Assembly: GCA_036971475.1 (NCBI GenBank)
Contig: JBAIZL010000001.1
Coordinates: forward strand, 287,351,925-287,415,924
Origin: Prosapia bicincta
Lineage: Eukaryota > Arthropoda > Insecta > Hemiptera > Cercopidae
Direction of reading: 5' to 3'
Length of the DNA stretch: 64,000 nucleotides
The translations under genes and the position numbers were made by a program. The notes under the pieces are model-generated. The model ran no database searches, was not told the DNA's origin, and saw only the letters and a list, made by a program, of their open reading frames with translations. Shown here one piece after another: positions 13,994-26,811 of this stretch. How positions within the stretch are numbered: the stretch's first letter is position 1; the number at the start of each line of letters is the position of its first letter.

Positions 13994-13994
13994 A

Positions 13995-14036
<42 letters not shown>
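13994..14036. repeat. (TA)n microsatellite
   Basis: A TA tract with a single G interruption. It directly borders the left outer flank of a family 1 foldback element. Confidence 0.9.
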
Positions 14037-14441
<405 letters not shown>

Positions 14442-14500
14442 TTTTCTTGTAATATAATCAAAACCAACTGAGGTTGTTCAAGTACAAGAATTACTTATAT
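14442..14500. mobile_element. End fragment of family 2 (hammerhead family) element
   Basis: GTTTTCTTGTAATATAATC followed by GGTTGTTCAAGTACAAGAAT is a diverged match to the outer end of the (TA)n-bounded palindromic elements at 23.5 and 61.7 kb (GTTTTCTTGTTTAATAAT, then GGTTATTCAAATACAAGAAT). It starts directly at the (TA)n tract, as those do. The ribozyme part is not present here. Confidence 0.55.
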
Positions 14501-14887
14501 TGCTTTTTCTTCAAAGGTTTTCATTGATAAAAAATACCGTCATTTAAGATAAATAATACAATAATAAGAGATGAAAAACGTGTTGAATTAGTTAATTAAT
14601 TTAACATATGTTAACTACATACTTTTATTATAACAACAATAAATATATTCTATTAAAATCTGTACTATCTGTATTCTGCAAAAGAACTATTCAGCTCTGT
14701 AGCTCAAATCCGCTGACTAATGTTGGATACGAGCTATGACCATGTATGTCTTAGAATATAATGTAAGAATAAGTGGTGTAAGATTTAGGATACCTTATAT
14801 TCTTTTAATTTAAAATTTATAATATTTACTTTCTCCTTTTTGAATTATATTTATCAATAAAAAATATACGCCGGTAAACTATATATA

Positions 14888-14890
<3 letters not shown>

Positions 14891-14935
<45 letters not shown>
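14891..14935. repeat. (TA)n microsatellite
   Basis: A 45-base pure TA tract in very AT-rich DNA. Confidence 0.9.
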
Positions 14936-14938
<3 letters not shown>

Positions 14939-14939
14939 G

Positions 14940-17537
14940 AATTTGTATTTTTTGCCTGCCACCTAATTAGAGTTTAAAAATTATCAATACTTTGTCAATA
15001 CTATTCATACCCTGTCTTAAATATAGCATAAAATATTCATAATATATTGCTTTTATTGTCTGTATATTTATTTATGTAATTACAATTTGTTTTCACTTTA
15101 AACATTTTTCAAATTAAATTGCAAAATAGTCTAGAGAACAAAAGACAAATACAATTTTAAAATGTAAAACCCTCTGCAAGTAAGCCGGAATAATACGATC
15201 CCCTGCATAACTCGCGTTGGAGACCTTAATGACCGGCGAACAAAGGGAAGTTTTCATCTGTTTTAGAAAATTAAGTTCAGAGAGAAAAAAGCAAAGGAAA
15301 ATGTAAGAGCAATTATGGGAAATGGTTGTTGCACGCAAGCGTGAGAAGGAAATCTGGAAAAACATTTGCAAATATTTAATTTCATTTAGCACGGTGAAAA
15401 TGACACGGGCTTGAAGTGGACAATAATTAAGTGTGGAACTAATTACAAAACGTTTTTTGTCAAATATTGACTTTGTGTGAAAACTCAATAATTGAGTTAT
15501 TCTAATTATTGGGTCGAATTTTAGACAATAAAATTTAAGTGTTTTATATAGTTTCCTCACACCCTGACGGCGTACTGCTATCTTGCTAAATATTTATATT
15601 TAACTCTTTCTGCTTAATACTTTCCTACCTCTTTTCTGTTCTATTTTACCATATTACTTGCGTTGATTTTCGTTAAGCATTTCGCCCTATTCAATCTTTG
15701 AAAATTTAGCGGTACATATTTTGGTTGAAATCTTAAGCGTTTTTTCGACAAAAATTAACCTACACAACTGCGAACGTATTATATTGACCTAATTTATTTG
15801 TTAAAACATTTTAAACCTAATTTCATTTCGGTCCGATAGTTCACAATCTCCCTATATATATATATTTATATATCGTGTTGAAAGTTTCAATCGTTAATAA
15901 AATACTTTTTATTCATCCCCTCAAGTTCTAATACATTTTTATAAAGTTGTAGTGCATTACTCTTGAAGTTAATACAGTTTCTTCAAATAATAAGTCAATA
16001 TGAAAATGAATTGATTTTAGTTTTATATGGGAGAAAACATTTCCCAAAAAGGACAAGGTGTGCAATATAGTTATTTCCTACCATTTGGCCTAAAATAAGT
16101 GATAATATATGATTGCATAAAACAGCTGATAATATGTTATTGATTATGTGATAGAACAGTTGTCTTAGAACATAGGTTATGTTACTTTATTTATTTTATT
16201 TTGTTATTTATTAAAAATTACCTTTAATGTCATTTCCTTTGTTGACCTAAGTAGGAATTGACTTAGAAAAAATGTATGTTAATGAAAAGTGAAATCCCCT
16301 GTTACTGAGAATAGTGAGTAATTATATAATATATTGGTCATGGTCACTGGTTCTTAAAAAAAACTGAAAAGTTGAAATACAACTACGCCATTTTTAGTGG
16401 TAAAATAGTTTTGTCACTATCAAAATAAAATAACAATCATCTTATTTGTAAAAATCATCACCATTATTAAGCTCACTATTCTTATTAATAAATAAAAACA
16501 ATAAAACACTAAATTTTTGAAGCTAATAAAAACTGTTCTCCGCCCTCTACCATTTCCTTCTATGTAGAGAAAGTATTTTCCCGTCACAGACGTAAAACTA
16601 ATCCTCCGGGCTTGGCTCGTCTTGAAACATGCCCATAATTATAAAACTAAGCCGGAAACAGGCCGCCTTTGAAATTAAATCTGAATAAAATGATAGTAAC
16701 AAAATTAGGGTAGGGGTGGTTTTACTGGCTCATCATAAAGTGTCATATCGTTAGGGTAGAAATGGGGAGGGTTACTACTTTGCCTTGCCCTTGCAATATA
16801 GAGGACAACTGGAATTACGAGGGGGTGTTTACCAAACCCTTGTGCGTGTCGTATAAATGTTTTAAATTGGCTGAAACTTGGAACGGAATCACAGTACCTA
16901 CATAGTGTTGTATCTAATACTGGTACTGCAATTTTTAATGCTTTAACGGTTTATTAAATAAAAACAGTTGTGAACTGCGCTAAAAACGATACGACCTCTA
17001 AATACTTTGAGATGTTTTATCTGGAGTTGTTATTTATTTCCTGAATTTAGATTGAAATATTGTAAATATCATTTTACAGATTCAAATGTTGGTTTGAAGA
17101 TGATTTAAATCAGGTTTAGAAATATATTTAAAAGAAAATGTAAGCTATAGTCTATATCCTTTTACTAGATTGATTGCTTCTATAACAACGTGGCATACTT
17201 ATGCATTATTTGTATTAAAGATATTTCCTTGTTTTAATTTAATTGGTTATCAATGTAATTCTAATACACTATGAGCCAATAAAATCTGTAGAATGCGAGT
17301 TTGTTTATGGAAACCGTGGTTATGCGCAGTTCTAGCCAGTTATGCTCCATATCACTACCTTAGTCATGCGCGTGACTAATAACATCTTTGTTTTAAAATA
17401 CAAAACTTAATTAGTATCCGACGTCATTAAAAATAGCACAATCTCTTTTGACGAGGCCTCAGAACTCACCAATAGTTTAATTAGGTGTCGAAATAAATCC
17501 ATGAAGTACAATATGGGAAAATAAAACCCTCAGAGAA
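14940..17537. other. Intergenic DNA, no gene seen
   Basis: The longest frame is 148 codons on the minus strand (15114-15560). Its peptide is rich in Phe, Leu, Ile and Cys, has no domain I recognise, and its DNA composition does not differ from the flanks, so I take it as chance. A mixed-composition patch at about 16560-16700 might be regulatory, but nothing specific can be supported. Confidence 0.45.
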
Positions 17538-18713
17538 ATACAATGGTTAGAGATCTGAATATGGAATAGGAACTGTTGCCACCTACAGCTTCTCTGATAA
17601 AGGAAACTTTATTCATACTTGTAAACAAACTGGCAATGTTAAACCTACCTAGATTATTTCGTAACAGAGAACTGTTATGCATAACTATACTATGACGCTT
17701 TTATAATACAATGGTTAGAGATCTGAAGATGGAATAGGAACTGTTGCCACCTACAGCTTCTCTGATAAAGGAAACTTTATTCATACTTGTAAACAAACTG
17801 GCAATGTTAAACCTACCTAGATTATTTCGTAACAGAGAACTGTTATGCATAACTATACTATGACGCTTTTATAATACAATGGTTAGAGATATGAAGATGG
17901 AATAGGAACTGTTGCCACCTACAGCTTCTCTGATAAAGGAAACTTTATTCATACTTGTAAACAAACTGGCAATGTTAAACCTACCTAGATTATTTCGTAA
18001 CAGAGAACTGTTATGCATAACTATACTATGACGCTTTTATAATACAATGGTTAGAGATCTGAAGATGGAATAGGAACTGTTGCCACCTACAGCTTCTCTG
18101 ATGAAGGAAACTTTATTCATACTTGTAAACAAACTGGCAATGTTAAACCTACCTAGATTATTTCGTAACAGAGAACTGTTATGCATAACTATACTATGAC
18201 GCTTTTATAATACAATGGTTAGAGATCTGAAGATGGAATAGGAACTGTTGCCACCTACAGCTTCTCTGATGAAGGAAACTTTATTCATTCTTGTAAACAA
18301 ACTGGCAATGTTAAACCCACCTAGATTATTTCGTAACAGAGAACTGTTATGCATAACTATACTATGACGCTTTTATAATACAATGGTTAGAGATCTGAAG
18401 ATGGAATAGGAACTGTTGCCACCTACAGCTTCTCTGATAAAGGAAACTTTATTCATACTTGTAAACAAACTGGCAATGTTAAACCTACCTAGATTATTTC
18501 GTAACAGAGAACTCTTATGCATAACTATACTATGGCGCTTTTATAATACAATGGTTAGAGATGTGAATATGGAATAGGAACTGTTGCCACCTACAGCTTC
18601 TCTGATAAAGGAAACTTTATTCATACTTGTAAACAAACTGGCAATGTTAAACCTACCTAGATTATTTCGTAACAGAGAACTGTTATGCATAACTATACTA
18701 TGACGCTTTTATC
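17538..18713. repeat. 168-bp satellite-like tandem array, seven copies
   Basis: Head-to-tail units begin with CAATGGTTAGAGAT at 17541, 17709, 17877, 18045, 18213, 18381 and 18549, giving an exact 168-bp period with no length variation. Units differ by only a few substitutions. Copies 1 and 7 share GAATATGG where copies 2-6 have GAAGATGG. Copies 4 and 5 share GATGAAGG where the others have GATAAAGG. The unit length is close to one nucleosome. No open frame spans the units and there are no unique spacers, so it is not a CRISPR. It could be a short satellite outpost or the internal tandem repeat of a larger transposon. Confidence 0.95.
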
Positions 18714-21700
18714 TTAACTTTTATTTAACATAATTATTGTAATAAAACACAAAATACCTACCCCAGCTGTAATTAAAACAAGTAAAACACTCAAGTTACG
18801 CAAATTTACAAGACTACATTGTTATTTCTATTTGCGCTATTCTCCTCGATATGAAACTTTTCATAGAGAAACTGTTTCTTATAATTATATCTTCTACGGA
18901 GTTTAGAAGAAAGGTCTTGTAATTTTAGTTTACAAACTTTTAATAGCAATTAGAGAGATATAATTTTTAAGAAATAAGATTGTATAATATTTATTCATTA
19001 AATTATTTAGTTGAGAAATAGATCGTTTATAACTTAATTACTGAACTAGAGAATTTCGATAAGCCTCTAGATGAGCTACACATTAGCCAGTGATACGTTT
19101 GTATTTTTATACGCCAAACTGCGCCCCTCAAGTGAGTGTCCCTTAGCAGAATACAAAAGGGAACGACATCAAGTAAAACAATGCAAATAGTGGTAAAACT
19201 TGAATATTATGCAAGTAAATGTGTTTTTAAAGGGGAAAGCAGAAGCCTAATCCCTTGCTATTGGAGGGATTTATTAGGTTTTCGGCTACCCTGAGTAGAT
19301 ATACTTTAGTTGCTATCGTGGCTCTGATATAAGCGTTCTAATGCGATAATTTTCTCTTAGTCCTTTACAGTTAGATCTTTATTACAACCTATAATTGAAT
19401 CGATATTTTACCTTGTTGGATATTATTTTGTAAATACCTTTTTTGAATAATTGTAATTATATATTTATCTTCTAGTTCTCACTTTAGTAACCGAATCACA
19501 TGTGAAGCTCAAATTTTATTTAACCTACATTTATTGAGTAATACATAAAAATAATTGATGATATATATTTTTTCGTGTCATAAACGGATTAGATTTTAAA
19601 CGGATTGCTAAAGCTTCTGTCTCGAGGGCTTCGGTTACCCTTGGGGATACTGAACTACATAGGATAGAGGTACGAGAAAGAGTTTTGAAGGAGAAACTTG
19701 CCAGATGAAATGTAGTGGAACCTAACGTTTGGGCGTGTCCCGCGGATGGATCATAAAAAGAGGTTAAAAGGATCTCGTGTAAAAGTAACATCGGAACTGG
19801 TTCACGAGTCTACTGCTTGTGGACAGGAATATTTTATGTGGTTGGTTCTAAAAGAACTAGACATTGTGCAATTCTTCATTTCAGAAAGCCCTAAACTCAA
19901 AAAATTCGTTTCACTTCTCGTCCATCATAACTTGAATCAAATTTTGCAATGAACATGTTTGGCAGTACATCCAATAGGAGGTCATTTCCATTCTATTTCA
20001 GAAGCCACAAAGGAAATGAGACTGAACCCAAATTTGACAGGCTGCAGTCAATTTTTTTGGTTTAGTCCCCCGTCAAGGTTTAAAGGGATTCTCACTCACG
20101 TACAAATTTAACCAAATATTTTGTATTTTCTCTTAAGTCTCCCTTCACCTTACTAACAGAGTTTTTTCCTCAAATAGTAGTAGACTAAAGTGTTACGACA
20201 AAAATTCTTGCCATCCAATGACAGCCAAAAAAGGCTTGCTTACAGAAAGAGACACCGTACTCAACGGGATTTCAGTTTTGCTACATCAGTAAATTACTGT
20301 GCAATGCTTTATTCTCGTTGTATTTCCACCATTAATATTTACCAATATTAAAAATGGATTTTTAATTTGACATCGTCACAATATATTTAATTAGTCCGCT
20401 CAAAATAACTCACCCTCTTACAACGCCATTAATTAACTCACCCCTACAACACCTGTTATTTCAAATATATTGACAGCCAGTTGAAATAATAAAATCGCCT
20501 TTAGAAAATAAATTGTTGAACCAATAAAGTTTTCCGTGCGATCGTTATTACCTTAATTGTACCTATGTAGTTTTTAAATCACGCTTCACAAAGCTCTCCC
20601 ACTCCGCCCACTCCCAGGGTTGTCTAGGGTTGTTATGACAACTGTGTAAAGATCTGATTGGTTAATAGAGATTGAATAGGTGTGGCTTTTAAATGTTTAT
20701 TTTTCAAGGCACTTCTAACAAGTTACAAGAGAAGTAAAATGACAGCAGATTGGTTTGCATACCCTATGCGAGATCGATTTTTTACTTCTCTGACGTGTTT
20801 AGACAAAATACTGTTTTACATGACAGAAGGATGTTAAACAGATTGACAGACAGAAACACTTATTGCAACTACTATTTTTAAATTCTTACATTAGAAAATG
20901 TCGTTCTCCTGCAACCGTTCCTTGAAATCTTTATTATGCTCCGCCCTGCATCGCAACGTCACGTATTTAGTTTATTTTTTTAACTTCGGATAAACTTTCA
21001 CATGTTTTCAGCTTACGTTGTCCTGTACATACTGTTGAAAATACGTAATCCTCTTCCTAGTTTGGTTTTAATTGATATAAATTATTGGGGGAACTTATAA
21101 TTTAGCCCAAAGTTGTCAGGTTTTGCCTGAAAGCATGAGATATGTGAGCGGTTGGTAGATTTACAAGTGGCACAATAAATGCAGAAGTGGCTCAAGAGTG
21201 AATTTCATCCGGTTATGCAATGCGTTATCATGAGGTAAGTTCATCAGAATTAAATAGTTCGTTCATTTCAAAGCAAATAAAAAATGAGCGATTCCTTTCC
21301 TTAAATTGTGTCAGCATTGCGTGCAAGTTCATTCGAATGCGCAGCTATTTACTCTTTACTTGAAAAATTAACGGCCATTAGTTTTTATTCTCCCGTTAAT
21401 CAATCATTCCGGAAAAGGGTTCGTTATTTGTATTCTTTCCTTATAGCACTAGATGGGTTTTATATGCTTTCAGTCCCCATTGCCTTCTAATTCCAACATT
21501 GGTCATCTTGACGATAATCTTTGACTCCATGGTGACTGCTCCTGTTGTTTACATTGACTTTAGAAGGTATATGTTTACTTGATCTATTGTGGTTTGCTTG
21601 GATTCGTCGATACTGAGTATTCGAATTTATTTGATTCTTCTTGCAGGTTTGTAGACAAGGCACATTGCTATATTTTTGCGCAACGGATCCTTCACGATAG

Positions 21701-23210
21701 CTGACAGATAGCTATTGGCTGAAGCTAACTTCTCACACCAAGAGACCATGTCTGACTATTAGGTCTCTATCACGTGATTATAGCGTTGAAAACAAAAAAA
21801 CGCATAAATTCCTTCTGTAAATTCCACTGTAATTTTCTTCAGTGAACTTTTAATTAGACAAATTAGACCTGTGTTTCACAGCAGAAAGGTTAAACCATAT
21901 GTTTATGTTTCCGAGATATTTTATGTTACGACCGTGCTGGCGGTGCTGTGATCCACCCTCGGCAAGATGGCTGCTGTTCTTACGCTTCACCGTCCCTCGT
22001 GTTAAGCTCATGAGCTTAGTTAAGCAGAGATGGCTAGCTTCTTAACCCTACACGACCACTTCAATATTTTTAGTGAATACGAGGGCCGCACAATTAGTTC
22101 CACACATACATATGCTAAATGAAATCAATAGCCCTACGTATATCGTACGGCATACGTCGTATATAAAATAATATAAAACAATACACGTTACGCAAAAATG
22201 TTCGTATACATTTAATATCAAACTCAAACGCTCATAAGTATAATATGTAATCATATTGTTTACGCTTCCCAGAACACCGTATTAGAAAAAAACTCTAATT
22301 TGTTTACATTTAAAATAATTCATAAGTATGTAGGCCTACCTATTTCACTTAATGAGAACATTATGACGGCCACAATCGTCCAATAGTTCATCAAAACCAA
22401 TATCAATTGAAGTGGTTCCAACCTTTAGCAGATCTCGAATATGGTTATCTGTGAGTCTGTTGGACGAGTTGATTTTATAAACTTCATTGTTGAAAAAGTG
22501 TACTCACAAAGGTATGTATTTCGAAACATTGAAACTATTTCCCTATCTAAGACACGTAGTGTGGGATATTTCTCCTCATACACTTTACCACTCCAAAATG
22601 CAGTACCTGATTCTGACCTGGTCTGAAAAAATGGGTCACTTTGCCAGTCACAAAGCTCTTATTCAGGGTCAACCTGTGACCTATTCCCTCCTATATTTTT
22701 ATGTTTTACGTTTATTAATAAATCAATAATATAATGTTTTTTAACATTCGTCTGGGGCCGTATAAAACCAGGTTGCGGGTCGCCCGTGCTAACGGAACTA
22801 AGGCAGAGTGGAATAGAAATGAAGTGTTGCTCATGTTAAAGGCAAATATAAATATGAAGACCAGCTGATTTAAGGTACTGGAAGATTGAAGAGAGCAAAA
22901 CATATATGGATAACAATGTGGATAGTGCAGCTAGAAGACAGCTGAAACATCGTTGTAGTGTTATACTGGAACGCAACGTTAATGGCATGAAGAGGGAAAC
23001 TAAACGATGAACAAAGAATATAAGACTCTCTCAGTTACCGCTTTTAGAGTAACCAGTAATACACATTTTTTTAAAGTCAATACCTACTTAAATTAAGAAA
23101 GAAATATTTTATTCTACTTTCTTTTTACATTATAATAAAAAACCAATACAAATATGAATGTACATGTTAGAATAAAAATAAATGGAGTCAAAAGAAAGGT
23201 GCCTAGATAT
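18714..23210. other. Intergenic DNA, no gene seen
   Basis: Frames up to 86 codons occur (for example the overlapping opposite-strand pair at 19531-19952 and two overlapping frames at 22441-22729), but none has a recognisable domain. The 16-bp palindrome TAAGCTCATGAGCTTA lies near 22002. A GC-richer patch at about 21930-22050 resembles transposon or LTR material but has no identifiable ends. Confidence 0.4.
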
Positions 23211-23214
23211 GGAA

Positions 23215-23280
23215 GAGTTGGCACAGTGCCAAAGCGCTAGATTTCGGAGATTAAGATACTCAGTTCGAGTCCCATAAATT
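23215..23280 (+). mobile_element. tRNA-derived SINE head (fragment)
   Basis: The segment has a near-match to an RNA polymerase III A box (TTGGCACAGTGCC, about 23218-23230). A near-match to the B box follows (AGTTCGAGTCC at 23262-23272, one change from GGTTCGANTCC). Their spacing is about that of a tRNA gene. The acceptor stem does not pair, so it is not a functional tRNA. It is followed by AT-rich DNA, as expected for a SINE tail or a truncated copy. No second copy was found in this window. Confidence 0.55.
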
Positions 23281-23486
23281 TTTATAATATAATTATTAGC
23301 TAAATATTAACTAAATTATTAACTAAATATATAGTTATTGAATAGATATTTGAAAAAAAAACTGTATTACATCAATTGCCATCCCCTATATTTTAAAAGA
23401 GATGTATTTGAGCTTGATTGGACAAATAAAATCGTATTTTATTACGATTGAAAATTTGTATATATGTATACAAATTATATATATAA

Positions 23487-23582
23487 TATGTTTTCTTGTT
23501 TAATAATCTAAAACAACATAGGTTATTCAAATACAAATAAATATAAATAAATAATATTTTTGTATTTGAATAACCTATGTTG

Positions 23583-23585
<3 letters not shown>
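23487..23585. mobile_element. Family 2 palindrome lacking the ribozyme core
   Basis: The element runs GTTTTCTTGTTTAATAAT, then AACAACATAGGTTATTCAAA (about 23511-23530), a short AT spacer, and then the reverse complement TTTGAATAACCTATGTTGTT (about 23565-23584). The right arm merges directly into (TA)n. The arms match the outer arms of the ribozyme-carrying element at 61.7 kb, but the ribozyme segment is absent. Confidence 0.7.
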
Positions 23586-23657
<72 letters not shown>

Positions 23658-23659
23658 CA

Positions 23660-23723
<64 letters not shown>
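23584..23723. repeat. (TA)n microsatellite
   Basis: About 140 bases of TA with one TATATG step and one ACAG interruption. It lies between two family 2 palindromes. Tyr-Ile frames on both strands are artefacts. Confidence 0.95.
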
Positions 23724-23727
<4 letters not shown>

Positions 23728-23824
23728 AACTTAGTCAAAATACAAATACAAAAATTATAATTGAATTTACAATTTGTAAATTCAATTATAATTCTTGTAT
23801 TTGTATTTTTACTTAGTTCTTTTT
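23724..23824. mobile_element. Family 2B palindrome lacking the ribozyme core (copy 1)
   Basis: An almost perfect foldback: AAGAACTTAGTCAAAATAC... against ...GTATTTTTACTTAGTTCTT, with its centre in TTTACAATTTGTAAA. The arm continues as CAAATACAA and ATTATAATTGAATTTACAA. The same arm leads into an intact ribozyme position at 60.57 kb, so here the element folds back just before the ribozyme. It is followed by the unique-looking link AATACACAAGAGTACATATT and then (TA)n. Confidence 0.75.
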
Positions 23825-23849
23825 TAATACACAAGAGTACATATTGCGT

Positions 23850-23853
<4 letters not shown>

Positions 23854-23916
<63 letters not shown>
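23854..23916. repeat. (TA)n microsatellite
   Basis: A pure TA tract between the two duplicated family 2B palindromes. Confidence 0.9.
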
Positions 23917-23920
<4 letters not shown>

Positions 23921-24017
23921 AACTTAGTCAAAATACAAATACAAAAATTATAATTGAATTTACAATTTGTAAATTCAATTATAATTCTTGTATTTGTATT
24001 TTTACTTAGTTCTTTTT
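23917..24017. mobile_element. Family 2B palindrome lacking the ribozyme core (copy 2)
   Basis: A second copy of the foldback at 23724, with the same centre and the same link sequence on its right. It has no coding capacity. Confidence 0.75.
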
Positions 24018-24042
24018 TAATACACAAGAGTACATATTGCGT

Positions 24043-24206
<164 letters not shown>

Positions 24207-24209
24207 TCA

Positions 24210-25230
24210 GGGGAGTGTGAGATAATAGGAGGAATTGAAATTGAAGTAGAAATAAATATTTTAAGCAAGAAATTTTAAGCATCTTTTTATACAATAATAA
24301 TTTTAAAAAATGTTTAAGACATTTACAATAAATTCAGATTTTTTTCTGAAATTCTCTTAAGTATTCAAGAAGTGCTTTTACCTTTACTTTACAAATGGAC
24401 AAAATTTAATTTTCCTTCTAACTGTGAATAAAGAAGAACAGAACAAGGCAATAAATGTACATTATGTCTATAATTTAATTGTAAGGAGAAAGTTCACCCT
24501 ATTATTACAGTCAGCATCTGCAACAAATGATCAAAGTGGATGTAATGTTTTTTATAGAAAGCGACGTGAAAGAGAATAAAGGGTGTTTCATTGTTTCGTT
24601 ACCGTGCTGATTGGTTGCTGTCTGACGTTTTGTTTGCATCACTGATTCATACGCTATTGGTGTTCAGCAAAAACACAAGGTTACTTGTGCAGATATTGCA
24701 TCGCAGTACAGTGACATCTACGTCGTTGGGTTGTAGGCAGCATAGTATGTTATGTACACTTAGTTTGTAATCAAAAGAGATATTCCAATAATGAAGAGAT
24801 ATTGAGGGACGTGTTGCTAAAGATTTTAATGAGAATTAAACTCATATTGATTAATATTTAAGCCAGAATATGATTGCAAAATAAGATTTATAATTTATTT
24901 ATAAATATATTAATTAGTTATAATTAATATAAATAAAGTAACAACCTATGCGTTAAAACAGCTGTTCTACCACTTATCCTATAACATAAAATCACATGTT
25001 TTATGAAATCAAATTTTATTTTAAACCAAATGGTACGATATAACTGTATTGTATACCTTGTCCCTTTTGTGAAAAGTTTTTCTTTCATATAAAACATCAA
25101 ATTAAATATATTAATTATTATTTGATAAAAGTGTAATGACATCAAATGTCATCCCATAGAAGTTTTAAAAAATGTATCTCAACTTGAGTGGATCAAAAAA
25201 AAAAAATATTTTATTAACGTCTGAAAATTT
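24210..25230. other. Intergenic DNA, no gene seen
   Basis: A mixed-composition block at about 24520-24780 has no long frame. The remainder is AT-rich with nothing identifiable. Confidence 0.4.
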
Positions 25231-25231
25231 G

Positions 25232-25234
<3 letters not shown>

Positions 25235-25283
<49 letters not shown>
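25235..25283. repeat. (TA)n microsatellite
   Basis: A 49-base pure TA tract. Confidence 0.9.
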
Positions 25284-25285
<2 letters not shown>

Positions 25286-25539
25286 CAAGGAGAGTGTGAA
25301 CATAAGGCTTATGCGGTTATAAAATGTTTTTTGCATGGTTCACTATTCGTGTCACTCACAATTATATCCCTAAATGTCTTCCACTTAGGATAAATTGAAG
25401 ATAAGTTCAGAACGTTCCAATGATGAACTATTGCAAGCGGGAAAGTTAGTTGTATGTTTTTTTCTTTCTTTATTACATTCGGTATTTTAATTTTCTTCTC
25501 TCCTATAAACGTTACTTAATCCATCTCAAGCGCTCTCTA

Positions 25540-25930
25540 AAGTCTTCTCCTCAACGGCTCAAACGCTTTTCCTAGTTTATATTCTCCTTGACATATTCTC
25601 GAGTGGGAGAGAGCGGGCGGTAAAGCATTCTATTTATATATGCCTGTATTCAGTACCTAATTGCAGACACAATCTCTGCTAGGAAGCGTCTCGAGGCGGG
25701 GTTATTTCTCCAACACTTGATATTACTCCACGCCTCTCGAGGGAGTCAACCCCTTCTCACCTGATAATTACTTTTTTAAATTGAATCCTTCCCCCGACAG
25801 ACTATCTCCAGCCAGCAGATATCGTATCTGCGATGCATTATGTACAGACATTTTCCCCGAATCGTATCACCTGTTGGAGAAACATATCCGCAGGCCTGGC
25901 GGTGGTGACGAGCAACTTCAGTTAGAGTGC
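25540..25930. other. Mixed-composition island, possible regulatory or transposon DNA
   Basis: Clearly GC-richer than its flanks and without an open frame. It contains the repeated word CTCGAG and an imperfect inverted pair (GCGTCTCGAGGCG at about 25686 and CGCCTCTCGAGGG at about 25731). It could be a conserved non-coding block or an old element. No evidence separates the two. Confidence 0.3.
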
Positions 25931-25939
25931 TAGCTCGGA

Positions 25940-26565
25940 TTGTAATAATTTAAAAACCTCATTTCATTTCCTCCTAAAATTGAAATCACTTATTTAAAGA
26001 GTTAATAAACGTACATGTAATTTGATTCTTTAAAATAAACACAGAAATGCACTTAAATAGGGTACATCCAATATACCATTAATTTTTTTAATGTTAGATT
26101 TATAAAACTACATAATAAAATAAAAAATATAATGAATAAGAATAATAAAATATAAAACTGCGTGAAACAGGTGGTGTTTTTAAATTAGAATATGAAGTCT
26201 GTAATAAAACGTAAAGGTCAAGCCAAGAAAAAACTTGAAGAAAGATATAAAAAATATTTCAAAAATTTATAAATCAAATTTTACAAATCATTGTAATAAC
26301 AATATTAATTACCAGAAATTTCCAAATATAGAAAATATGTAACTTATAAAAGAAAATTAATAAAAGAATAAGAATAAACATATATGAAAAATTTTAAATA
26401 TAGAAATATAGTAGGTATTACTAACAAATTATTAATGAACAAATACAAATACGATCTAAATTCAATGACTATAATGTTGCGGCAAACCAGATAAACTTGG
26501 CAATATTGCAATAAATATGTTAACAATAATGATGGTCATAATGTAACTTATGTTCTATAATTTGC
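25940..26565. other. AT-rich intergenic DNA, no gene seen
   Basis: Very AT-rich with short frames only. It borders a hammerhead family element on its right. Confidence 0.4.
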
Positions 26566-26572
26566 ATTATTG

Positions 26573-26619
26573 ATTCCTGATGGTGTTGGTATGGTGTTTA
26601 ACAACGAAAAGGTTTGAAT
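26573..26619 (+). ncRNA. Hammerhead-like ribozyme, family 2, one core change
   Basis: Stem I ATTC (26573-26576) pairs with GAAT (26616-26619). The first core box is CTGATGG, where the invariant final A is changed. It is followed by the family's extra U, a stem II made of GTTGG and a partly matching CAAC, then GAAA. Stem III is weakened by an AAGGTTT change. The invariant-base change predicts an inactive ribozyme. It forms the left half of a split pair with the minus-strand copy at 26761, separated by a (TA)n tract. Confidence 0.6.
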
Positions 26620-26663
26620 AATAAAATTAATAAATAATATTTGCATTTTATTATCCCCAGTTG

Positions 26664-26665
<2 letters not shown>

Positions 26666-26712
<47 letters not shown>
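26666..26712. repeat. (TA)n microsatellite
   Basis: A TA tract lying between the two oppositely oriented family 2 segments. Confidence 0.9.
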
Positions 26713-26715
<3 letters not shown>

Positions 26716-26811
26716 AAAACAACATATGTTATTCAAATACAAGAATATTTATTAATTTATATTCAAAGCTTTTCGTTGGTAAGCAGTACCAACATCATCA
26801 ACATCAATATA

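Noticed and set aside
15114..15560. 148-codon minus-strand frame
   Set aside because: No recognisable domain, Phe/Leu/Ile/Cys-rich composition as expected from AT-rich DNA, and no compositional contrast with flanks.
18088..18105. CTGATGA followed by GGAAAC inside the 168-bp repeat, resembling hammerhead boxes
   Set aside because: Only two bases separate the boxes, leaving no stem II, and five of seven units have CTGATAA, which would destroy the core.
17538..18713. CRISPR-like array
   Set aside because: Units are contiguous 168-bp tandem copies without unique spacers, and the sequence is eukaryotic in character.
22441..22729. Two overlapping plus-strand frames
   Set aside because: Different frames of the same DNA, no domain, and no supporting context.
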